Assembly: GCA_024227975.1 (NCBI GenBank)
Contig: JAAETV010000415.1
Span: 1-12,341 of the forward strand
Source of the DNA: Actinomycetes bacterium
GTDB taxonomy: Bacteria > Actinomycetota > Acidimicrobiia > Acidimicrobiales > SZUA-35
DNA length: 12,341 nucleotides
Reading direction: 5' to 3'
The translations under genes were made by a program, and so were the position numbers. Below the pieces are notes generated by a model. It had not been told where the DNA came from, ran no database searches, and saw nothing but the letters and a program-made list of their open reading frames with translations. Below, in pieces: positions 6,104 through 12,341 of the stretch (within the stretch, counting starts at the first letter, position 1; each line of letters starts with the position of its first letter).

Positions 6104-7237
6104 GTGGTGCGTGAGAGGCTTCAGTCGATACAGGTACCGGTACCTGTGCGGTCAGTCTTTGTGGTTGGCCTGATCTACCTTTTCCTCATCGGCGTGTCCT
6201 CGCTCGAGGCCGGTATCAAGATCATGGGAGAGGACACCCAGAGGGATCTGTTTTCCGCCGTCAGCAACCCCATCGCCGGCCTCTGCATCGGCATTCTGGG
6301 TACGGTTCTCGTCCAGTCGTCGTCGGCCTCCACCTCGGTGATCGTCGGTCTGGTGGCCTCGGGGACATTGGGTGTCGATGCCGCGGTCCCCATGGTGATG
6401 GGAGCGAACATCGGGACCACGGTGACCAACACCCTCGTCTCGCTCGGTCACGTCCGTCAGTCCAACGAGTTCAGAAGGGCACTGGCGGCAGCAACCGTCC
6501 ACGACTTCTTCAATGTGATGGCCGTGGCCCTGCTCCTCCCTCTGGAGCTGGCCTTCGGGATCATCTCGTCGGTGGCCGAGGCCATCAGCGAGCAATTGGT
6601 CGGTGCATCGGGGTCCGATTGGAAGAGCCCCGTCAAGGCATGGGTCAAGGCCCCGGTGGGGTGGCTCGGGGACACCTGGGAGGCCGTCGGCACCAGCGGC
6701 AACCTACGTGGCGTCTTGATGGTCCTGACCGGGCTCGTCATCATCCTCGCCGCCCTGGCTCTCATCACCACCAATATGCGGTCTCTCGTCGCTGACCGGG
6801 TCGAGAGGTCGGTCAACGCCTTCCTCAGTCGAGGAGGAGGGATCGTTGCCCTCCTGTTGGGCTTGGTCATCACGGTCGCAGTCCAGTCCTCCAGCATCAC
6901 CACCTCGATCCTGATCCCCCTAGCTGGGGCGGGGGTGCTCAGCCTGCGAAACGCCTACCCGGTGACGCTTGGGGCCAATATCGGCACCACAGTCACCGCC
7001 CTGCTGGCTGCCCTGGCTGCATCGAGCCCGGACTCGTTGACCGTTGCTTTGGCCCACACCACCTTCAACGTGGCCGGAATCACATTGCTCTATGGTCTCC
7101 CCTTCGCCCGAGATCTGCCCATCATCGCCGCTGAGAAGTTGGCTGACGTTGCCGTCGCGCGGCGGAGCATCGCCGTTGGATACGTTACGGTTGGCTTCGT
7201 GATCCTGCCGCTCATCGGTGTTGCTCTCTTTCGCTGA
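6104..7237 (+). CDS. Na+/phosphate symporter, NptA/PNaS family
   Basis: This 377-residue membrane protein takes up inorganic phosphate with sodium. It shows the inverted duplication that defines the family: QSSS at 71-74 and 261-264, each followed about 25 residues later by GANIGTT (100-106 and 290-296). Hydrophobic segments include about 17-32, 56-90, 130-160, 203-222, 246-275, 290-306 and 355-375. A hydrophilic, Trp-rich loop at 165-200 separates the two halves. The start is GTG at 6104 (GTG at 6107 is also possible). There is no Shine-Dalgarno sequence, but TAACCT lies nine bases upstream. The PhoU-like gene begins 12 bases after its stop, so the two form an operon. The small size and lack of a C-terminal PhoU domain are explained by that separate downstream gene. 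Confidence 0.92.
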   Translation: MVRERLQSIQVPVPVRSVFVVGLIYLFLIGVSSLEAGIKIMGEDTQRDLFSAVSNPIAGLCIGILGTVLVQSSSASTSVIVGLVASGTLGVDAAVPMVMGANIGTTVTNTLVSLGHVRQSNEFRRALAAATVHDFFNVMAVALLLPLELAFGIISSVAEAISEQLVGASGSDWKSPVKAWVKAPVGWLGDTWEAVGTSGNLRGVLMVLTGLVIILAALALITTNMRSLVADRVERSVNAFLSRGGGIVALLLGLVITVAVQSSSITTSILIPLAGAGVLSLRNAYPVTLGANIGTTVTALLAALAASSPDSLTVALAHTTFNVAGITLLYGLPFARDLPIIAAEKLADVAVARRSIAVGYVTVGFVILPLIGVALFR

Positions 7238-7249
7238 AAGGTCCTCTGT

Positions 7250-7933
7250 ATGGTTTTGTCGTTCTTCAAGAGGGGGTCGGGAGACGGGAGCTTCGATCAC
7301 ATCGTCACCAGGTCGGTCACGATGTTGGGTGATGCCCGGCACTCGTTTGACCTTGCCACCATGGCTCTGCTGACTGAGACCGACGCCGAGACCGTCGCCG
7401 ATGACATCCGCGAAACCGACAACCGCATCAACCAGACCGAGCAGGAGCTGCGATCGGAACTGGTCGTTCACGTCAGCGTGCAGGGCACTGCCGATATTGG
7501 CTCCGTGCTTGGGTTCACCCTCTTGTTGAAGAAGGTCGAGCGGATCGGTGACCAGGCCAAGAACATCCTGGATCTGGCAGAAAACGGAGTCTCGCTGGCC
7601 AGCAATGACAATGTGAGTGAGCTGCTGGCCGAGCAGCAGACGGTCTCTGCACTGTTCTCCGAGGCCGCTGATCTGTTGTCAGATCCAGACGCCAGCGAAG
7701 ATGCCATCGACGAGTATGCCGACCGGGCGTACGCCATCGCTTCCGCTCATCAGGACATGATCTCGGGATTCATGACCTCTGAACGGCCAGGCCATGAGGT
7801 GGTTCCCTTGGCCATCTACTACCGCTACCTACGGCGGATCGTGGCCAACCTGATCGGTATCGTTCGCACCTCGTCCGAGCCCCTCCCCCACATCGACTAT
7901 CTCGACGACGGCGCCACCGATACTGACGACTGA
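7250..7933 (+). CDS. PhoU domain protein associated with the Na+/Pi symporter
   Basis: This 227-residue, largely helical cytoplasmic protein is PhoU-like. PhoU proteins restrain phosphate uptake, and in many bacteria a PhoU domain is fused to or encoded next to NptA-type symporters. The first metal-binding PhoU motif is clear, ERIGDQAKNI (97-106). At the matching place in the second half the sequence is RYLRRIVANL (192-201), where the usual Glu and Asp of ERxGD are Arg and Ala, so only one of the two metal sites appears intact. The tail is acidic (DDGATDTDD). GAAAGG precedes the ATG at suitable spacing. Its job is probably control of the adjacent symporter; the sequence does not show how. Confidence 0.87.
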   Translation: MVLSFFKRGSGDGSFDHIVTRSVTMLGDARHSFDLATMALLTETDAETVADDIRETDNRINQTEQELRSELVVHVSVQGTADIGSVLGFTLLLKKVERIGDQAKNILDLAENGVSLASNDNVSELLAEQQTVSALFSEAADLLSDPDASEDAIDEYADRAYAIASAHQDMISGFMTSERPGHEVVPLAIYYRYLRRIVANLIGIVRTSSEPLPHIDYLDDGATDTDD

Positions 7934-7944
7934 GCGCCATCACC

Positions 7945-9348
7945 TCAACCAGCGGTGGCCTCGGCTCGGGCCGCCTCCAGCTTCTCGCTGGTGAGGCGGG
8001 GAGCGGCAAAGATCAACAAGAGGAGCTGGGCCACCCCCGCTACCAGCCACGGCATCCTCAGGGCGAGCTCCCGGGAGCCAACCAATTCGGTGATGGTCAC
8101 CGTCAGCCCACCCAGGATGGCGCCGACCGGCATCATGCCCCAAGCGAAGAATCGATAGACACTGTTCGCCCGACCCAGGATCTGATCAGGGATGACGGTC
8201 TGACGGAAGCTGACCGTGATCACGTTCCACAGCACCGCTACGAACATGAAGATGGCGAACATCAGCCATACCACCGGCCACAGCGATACGAGCCCGATCA
8301 CGATCGACGTGAGCCCGCCCCCGATCATGGTCAGCGCCAGTGAAGGTCCCGACCCGATCTTCTCCGCAACCTGAGATGCAACCCAACCGCCGACCGCCCC
8401 ACCGATGGCACCACCGGTACTGAGGATGGCGAACTCGGTCGGACTCGTCTCCAGTACCTCTTGCGCGAACAGCACCAGAAGGGCACCCGACATCATGCCC
8501 AACATGTTCAGCAGGCCGAGGATGATGGCCATGTTCCGCAACAGGTCGTTGCCCCACAGCCACCGCACTCCCTCTTTGAGCTCTTGTCGCCAAGAAGTGC
8601 TCTCGCTGTTCTGGTTGGACTCGCTGGAGGCTGGGGTGCCACCGGAGGTGGAGCGAGCCCCTGTTGCCCGGGGGATGAGGGTGATGAGCACGGCCGACAA
8701 GGCGAAGGTGGCGGCATCGAAGAAGAAGGGGGTTGAGAAGGCGACTACCAGGAGGAGCGCCCCGAGAGGCGGGCCGGCGAAGGTGTTCGTCACCAGCTCG
8801 CTGCTCCATAGCCGCCCGTTCGCCTTCTCCAGATTTGAGGAGTGAACGACCGCGGGCATGAAGGTCTGAGCGGTGTTGTCGTAGAGGACTTCGGCGATCC
8901 CGAGAAGGAAGGTGGCCAGGAGCAGAACCCAGTACAGGAGATAGTCGTTGTTGATCACAGCCCCTGCGTCGAGCTGGTCCGGCCCGATCAACTCCCCTTG
9001 ACGAACCAGAACCGCCGCTGCGACCAGCAGGGTGAGCAAAGCCCGGGTCCAGCTGGCCCAGATCATCAACATCCTCCGATCGCTACGGTCGGTGATGACC
9101 CCAGCCGGGAGGGTGAAGAACAGCCACGGCAGGCGCTGGACAACAGCCACCAGGGCAATCAGGAACCCATTTCGGGTGACCGCTGACGCCAACCAGGGGT
9201 ACGCAATGATCCCTACCCCGTCGCCCAGGTTCGAAACCGTACTGGCTCCGAACAGCTTGTAGTAGCTGGCACCAAGGCGGGGGGTCGGCTCCTGCGAGTC
9301 CGCCGCTGTCCTCGTTCCTGCGTCCGGCGTCTGGTCGCTATCGCTCAT
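7945..9348 (-). CDS. MFS transporter, probable drug/metabolite exporter
   Basis: This 467-residue inner-membrane protein has about twelve hydrophobic segments in two halves, joined by a hydrophilic Ser-rich loop at about 227-262. The major-facilitator motif A between helices 2 and 3 is visible as GVITDRSDRR (83-92). The length and pattern fit the MFS_3/EntS-like group of exporters. Its start overlaps the stop of the upstream regulator gene by four bases (ATGA), so the two are co-translated and the regulator very likely controls this transporter. It converges on the PhoU-like gene with only 11 bases between the stops, and no terminator hairpin is visible there. The exported compound cannot be inferred from sequence. 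Confidence 0.9.
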   Translation of the reverse strand: MSDSDQTPDAGTRTAADSQEPTPRLGASYYKLFGASTVSNLGDGVGIIAYPWLASAVTRNGFLIALVAVVQRLPWLFFTLPAGVITDRSDRRMLMIWASWTRALLTLLVAAAVLVRQGELIGPDQLDAGAVINNDYLLYWVLLLATFLLGIAEVLYDNTAQTFMPAVVHSSNLEKANGRLWSSELVTNTFAGPPLGALLLVVAFSTPFFFDAATFALSAVLITLIPRATGARSTSGGTPASSESNQNSESTSWRQELKEGVRWLWGNDLLRNMAIILGLLNMLGMMSGALLVLFAQEVLETSPTEFAILSTGGAIGGAVGGWVASQVAEKIGSGPSLALTMIGGGLTSIVIGLVSLWPVVWLMFAIFMFVAVLWNVITVSFRQTVIPDQILGRANSVYRFFAWGMMPVGAILGGLTVTITELVGSRELALRMPWLVAGVAQLLLLIFAAPRLTSEKLEAARAEATAG

Positions 9349-9914
9349 GTTTCGCGGCCTTCATGGTCATTGTCTGCCCGGGGCGGCAGGGTCGGATAGT
9401 CGGTGGGGTACACAGCCGCCACGAACCCGACAACGGTGTCTCCCTCACGAGGGAGGCGGGTGAAGTCCTCGGCCAGCTCCACAACTCGCTCGAAGAACTC
9501 GTCGAGCTGGTCCTCGGCGATACGGGCGTGGCGGATCGTCGAGGTGACCTCGGCTCCGGATCTGACCTCTTTGGTTGCCTCGACCAGGAAGTTTTGGTCG
9601 GTGGCGCCCGTGGGCGCTGTCCCTTTTCCGTAGATGATGGTGCGACCGGTACGACCATAGAACCGCTCGTCGATGGCCCGAACCCTGCGGGTCCTCACCA
9701 CCTGGACCAAGCCAGCCTTGAGTAGGGTCTCGACATGATGGGCCACTGAGCTCTTGGGTCGGCCCAGTGCCTCGGCCAGTTCCGACACCGTCGCCGCCCG
9801 CTCCAGCACGAGATCGAGGATTCGGACCCGGATTGGTTGGGCCAATGCCTTTAGCTGCCGGGGGGTCTCGGCCGAGACAGAGTCCGGCAGGTCGTAGTCA
9901 GGAACGTTCGACAC
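9345..9914 (-). CDS. Winged-helix (ArsR-like) transcriptional regulator
   Basis: This 189-residue DNA-binding protein has a winged helix-turn-helix at about 18-92, with a recognition helix beginning KSSVAHHVETLLKAGLV (54-70) and a basic wing, VVRTRRVRAIDERFYGRTG (72-90). This is the ArsR-type arrangement. The C-terminal 100 residues are a probable sensing or dimerisation region that I do not recognise; it lacks the Cys cluster of metal-sensing ArsR proteins. The start is GTG at 9914 with no Shine-Dalgarno sequence, directly after a good promoter, so the mRNA is probably leaderless. It is the first gene of a two-gene operon with the MFS transporter and likely represses its own promoter through the inverted repeat upstream. 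Confidence 0.88.
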   Translation of the reverse strand: MSNVPDYDLPDSVSAETPRQLKALAQPIRVRILDLVLERAATVSELAEALGRPKSSVAHHVETLLKAGLVQVVRTRRVRAIDERFYGRTGRTIIYGKGTAPTGATDQNFLVEATKEVRSGAEVTSTIRHARIAEDQLDEFFERVVELAEDFTRLPREGDTVVGFVAAVYPTDYPTLPPRADNDHEGRET

Positions 9915-9920
9915 TCTTCG

Positions 9921-9944
9921 AATGATCGACTATTCCCGATCATT
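9921..9944. promoter_or_regulatory. Inverted-repeat operator, AATGATCG-N8-CGATCATT
   Basis: A perfect 8-bp inverted repeat with an 8-base spacer (9921-9928 and 9937-9944) lies six bases upstream of the regulator gene. One arm sits just inside the -35 box and the other covers the -10 box, so a bound dimer would block RNA polymerase. Size and symmetry suit a winged-helix dimer. The cognate protein is most likely the adjacent regulator; that is inference. Confidence 0.65.
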
Positions 9945-9950
9945 TGTCAA
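9922..9950 (-). promoter_or_regulatory. Promoter of the regulator-MFS operon
   Basis: On the minus strand a perfect -35 box TTGACA (9950-9945) is followed after 17 bases by GATCAT (9927-9922), 4 of 6 to the -10 consensus. Seven bases later comes the GTG start at 9914. The transcription start would coincide with the start codon. A weaker plus-strand candidate, TTGTCA-N17-TAGCCA (9944-9972), overlaps it and could serve the divergent pyrimidine operon. Confidence 0.6.
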
Positions 9951-10061
9951 CCAGCTGTGGAGCGGGTAGCCACCGACGAAATCACCTAGGGTCTCGGGGC
10001 GGGCCGTCGTCCGCCTGATTGAGGGCCCCTGCCTCGCCGGGACCTGGTTGGGAGCTTCACC

Positions 10062-10904
10062 ATGTCCGATGTCGTCAGATCTGCGATCGTCCAAGCCGCC
10101 TGGACCGGCGACAAGGAGTCGATGATCGACCTTCACGAGGACTATGTGGTTGAAGCGGCGTCCGTTGGGGCCCAGGTCATGTGCTTCCAAGAGCTGTTCT
10201 ATGGGCCCTACTTCTGTCAGGTCCAAGACGCTGAGTACTACAGCTACACCGAGGCCATCCCAGATGGCCCGACGACCAAGCGCTTTCAGGAACTGGCCGC
10301 TCGCCACGGCATAGTGCTGATCCTGCCCATGTACGAGCATGAACAGCCCGGAATCCTCTACAACACGGCTGCCGTGATCGACGCCGACGGGTCGTACCTC
10401 GGCAAGTACCGCAAGAGCCACATCCCCCAGGTCAAGGGATTCTGGGAGAAGTTCTATTTCCGTCCCGGCAACCTGGGCTATCCGGTCTTCGACACCGCCG
10501 TCGGCAAGGTCGGAGTCTACATCTGCTACGACCGCCACTTCCCCGAAGGCTGGCGAGCCCTTGGTCTGGGCGGAGCCCAGATCGTATTCAATCCGTCGGC
10601 CACCAGCCGGGGCTTGTCCTCCTACCTGTGGCAGTTGGAACAGACGGCGTCGGCCGCGGCCAACATGTATTACGTGGGTGCCATCAATCGGGTTGGGGTG
10701 GAGCCCCTCGGAGACAACGACTTCTATGGCACCTCCTACTTCGCCAGTCCCCGCGGCCAGATCGTCGGTGACTCCGCATCAGATCGTGAGCCAGAGCTCA
10801 TCGTCCGCGATCTCGATTTGGGTCAGATCAACGAGGTGAGAGCCCAGTGGGCCTTCTATCGTGATCGCCGCCCCGACACATACGGGCCCTTGAGCCAAGC
10901 CTAG
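10062..10904 (+). CDS. Beta-ureidopropionase (N-carbamoyl-beta-alanine amidohydrolase), nitrilase superfamily
   Basis: This 280-residue cytoplasmic enzyme is of the carbon-nitrogen hydrolase (nitrilase) superfamily. The catalytic Glu-Lys-Cys triad is visible: Glu44 in CFQELF, Lys118 in KYRKSHIP and Cys155 in YICYDRHFPE. The structural Glu129 lies in FWEKFYFRPG, a stretch shared with beta-ureidopropionases and N-carbamoylputrescine amidases. The next gene encodes dihydropyrimidinase, so the likely reaction is cleavage of N-carbamoyl-beta-alanine (or its methyl homologue from thymine) to the beta-amino acid, CO2 and ammonia, the last step of reductive pyrimidine breakdown. N-carbamoylputrescine amidase is possible by sequence alone. 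GGGAG lies seven bases before the ATG. It is divergent from the regulator-MFS operon, with 147 bases between their starts. Confidence 0.88.
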   Translation: MSDVVRSAIVQAAWTGDKESMIDLHEDYVVEAASVGAQVMCFQELFYGPYFCQVQDAEYYSYTEAIPDGPTTKRFQELAARHGIVLILPMYEHEQPGILYNTAAVIDADGSYLGKYRKSHIPQVKGFWEKFYFRPGNLGYPVFDTAVGKVGVYICYDRHFPEGWRALGLGGAQIVFNPSATSRGLSSYLWQLEQTASAAANMYYVGAINRVGVEPLGDNDFYGTSYFASPRGQIVGDSASDREPELIVRDLDLGQINEVRAQWAFYRDRRPDTYGPLSQA

Positions 10905-10961
10905 GTTGGGGCTGATGGCCGTGGTCATCGACTCAGCCAGCATCGAAAGGAGCGTCAGGAC

Positions 10962-12341
10962 ATGACCAAGCTGATCAAGAACGGAATCGTGGTGAACACC
11001 ACCGGTGCCGATCCGGCCGAGGTGTTGATCGACGGTGAGAGCGTGGTCGCCGTCCTCCAGCCCGGTTCTGATCTGGCCCTCTCGGCCGAGAACGGAGCCG
11101 AGCAGATCATCGACGCCACCGCAAAACTGGTAGTCCCGGGCGGGGTCGACGTTCACACCCACATGGAGTTGCCGTTCGGGGGGACGGTCGCCTCCGACAA
11201 CTTCGAGTCGGGGAGCCGGGCTGCGGCTTGGGGTGGAACAACCACCATCGTCGATTTCGCCACCCAGGCCAAGGGTGAGGACGTTCGGGCTGCCTTCGAT
11301 GCACGCATGGCCCAGGCCGAAGGTAACTGCGCCATTGACTTCGGATTCCACATGATCATCGGTGACGTCAACGATGCTTCTCTCAAGGAGATGGATCTTC
11401 TGGTCAACGAGGGAGTCACCAGCTTCAAGCTCTTCATGGCCTACCCAGGGGTGTTCTTCAGCGACGATGGTCAGCTCCTACGAGCCATGCAACAAGCTGC
11501 CGGCAATGGCGGGCTGATCATGATGCACGCCGAGAATGGACTGGCCATCGATGTCCTGGCGGCCCAGGCCTTCGAGCAGGGCGACACCTCGCCCGTGAAC
11601 CATGGATATGTCCGCAGAGCCGAGTTCGAGTCTGAGGCCACCCACCGTGCGATCCAGCTGGCCAAGGTCGGAGCAGCCCCACTCTATATCGTCCACCTGA
11701 GCGCAAAGCAGGCGCTGGAGCAGGTGGCCATCGCCCGCACCAGTGGTGCCAACGTCTTTGCTGAGACCTGTCCCCAGTACCTGTACTTCAGCCTGGAAGA
11801 CCATCTTGACAAGCCGGGCTTCGATGGGGCCGCCTATGTTTGCTCCACCCCCCTGCGCTCCAGGCACGAACACCATCAAGATGAGCTGTGGAAGGGTCTG
11901 CGGACCAATGACCTGGCCGTGGTGTCGACCGATCACTGCCCCTTTTGCATGAAGGAACAGAAAGAGCTCGGGGTCACCGACTTCCGGGCCATCCCCAACG
12001 GCATCGGCGGGGTCGAACACCGGATGGACATGATCTATCAGGGGGTCGTGACGGGAGAGATCTCACTCCCCCGCTGGGTCGAGCTGTGCTCGACCACCCC
12101 AGCCAGGATGATGGGCCTCCACCCCCGTAAGGGGGTCATCCAACCTGGAGCCGACGCCGACATCGTCATCTACGATCCCGCTGCCACCTGGACCATCAGC
12201 GTCGAGAACCACCATATGAACATCGACCACTCGGCTTATGAGGGCATCGAGGTAACAGGCCATGTCGACACCGTGCTGTCCCGGGGCCGGGTCGTCATCG
12301 ACGACGACACCTACCACGGGGCCAAGGGTGATGGCCGCTAC
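10962..12341 (+). CDS. hydA: Dihydropyrimidinase (D-hydantoinase family), C-terminus cut by window edge
   Basis: The frame is open for 460 codons from the ATG at 10962 to the window end; the family is about 460-490 residues, so little is missing. It hydrolyses the ring of dihydrouracil or dihydrothymine to the N-carbamoyl-beta-amino acid. The binuclear metal site is complete: His65 and His67 (VHTHME), the Lys156 that is carboxylated (SFKLFMAYPG), His189 (MMHAEN), His245 (YIVHLSA) and Asp324 (STDHCPF). These match the order and spacing of characterised hydantoinases. NGIGGVEHR, part of the substrate pocket in the family, is also present. AAAGGAG (10946-10952) precedes the ATG. It follows the beta-ureidopropionase gene by 57 bases on the same strand, so both probably form one operon for pyrimidine catabolism and nitrogen recovery. 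Confidence 0.92.
   Translation, partial: MTKLIKNGIVVNTTGADPAEVLIDGESVVAVLQPGSDLALSAENGAEQIIDATAKLVVPGGVDVHTHMELPFGGTVASDNFESGSRAAAWGGTTTIVDFATQAKGEDVRAAFDARMAQAEGNCAIDFGFHMIIGDVNDASLKEMDLLVNEGVTSFKLFMAYPGVFFSDDGQLLRAMQQAAGNGGLIMMHAENGLAIDVLAAQAFEQGDTSPVNHGYVRRAEFESEATHRAIQLAKVGAAPLYIVHLSAKQALEQVAIARTSGANVFAETCPQYLYFSLEDHLDKPGFDGAAYVCSTPLRSRHEHHQDELWKGLRTNDLAVVSTDHCPFCMKEQKELGVTDFRAIPNGIGGVEHRMDMIYQGVVTGEISLPRWVELCSTTPARMMGLHPRKGVIQPGADADIVIYDPAATWTISVENHHMNIDHSAYEGIEVTGHVDTVLSRGRVVIDDDTYHGAKGDGRY

Noticed and set aside
7934..7990. A terminator between the convergent PhoU and MFS genes
   Set aside because: Only 11 bases separate the stops and there is no hairpin with a T-run. The CCAGCG/CGCTGG arms nearby are about 30 bases apart and inside the MFS gene.
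1..12341. CRISPR arrays, insertion sequences, tRNA or rRNA genes
   Set aside because: No regularly spaced repeats, transposase-like frames, or tRNA cloverleaf or rRNA signatures were seen on either strand. I also looked for, and did not find, a selC-like tRNA or selA/selB/selD gene.

Overview
The window is GC-rich, densely coded DNA with GTG starts, four-base stop/start overlaps and few intergenic gaps. Gene content (double-hotdog MaoC-like proteins, a MetE-like protein, classical SDR enzymes, a NptA/PhoU pair, reductive pyrimidine catabolism) suggests an actinobacterium, perhaps an uncultured member of Acidimicrobiia. That placement is inferred from style and gene families; no rRNA or marker gene is present.

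Layout. (1) 1-3989, minus strand: a catabolic-looking cluster transcribed right to left, with two double-hotdog MaoC-like proteins, a stand-alone MetE C-terminal-domain protein and an NAD-type SDR dehydrogenase cut by the left edge. The set suggests breakdown of a CoA- or thiol-linked organic substrate, which cannot be named from sequence. (2) 4032-6026: a rearranged patch. It holds the decayed 3' end of an SDR gene, a rhodanese-family gene, a D-2-hydroxyacid dehydrogenase and the stump of an SRPBCC gene. (3) 6104-7933, plus strand: a Na+/phosphate symporter and a small PhoU-like protein. (4) 9914-7945, minus strand: a winged-helix repressor and an MFS exporter with overlapping ends, behind a clear promoter/operator. 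(5) 10062-12341, plus strand: beta-ureidopropionase and dihydropyrimidinase, consecutive enzymes of the reductive pyrimidine pathway; the second runs off the right edge.

The most notable feature is the rhodanese gene at 4273-4686. A gene caller would end it at an in-frame TGA (4531-4533). That TGA sits exactly where the family has its catalytic cysteine (loop Cys-x4-Arg). The same frame continues for 50 more codons with the conserved rhodanese C-terminus to a TAG stop. Eleven bases after the TGA begins a perfect 7-bp stem closed by an AGTT loop, matching the geometry of a bacterial SECIS element. The best reading is a selenocysteine-containing rhodanese; the competing reading is a recent nonsense mutation. 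No selA, selB, selC or selD gene was recognised in the window, so the decoding machinery would have to lie elsewhere in the genome.

Several genes lack a Shine-Dalgarno sequence and instead have a -10-like hexamer 7-9 bases before the start codon, suggesting leaderless transcription. The best-supported case is the regulator at 9914.
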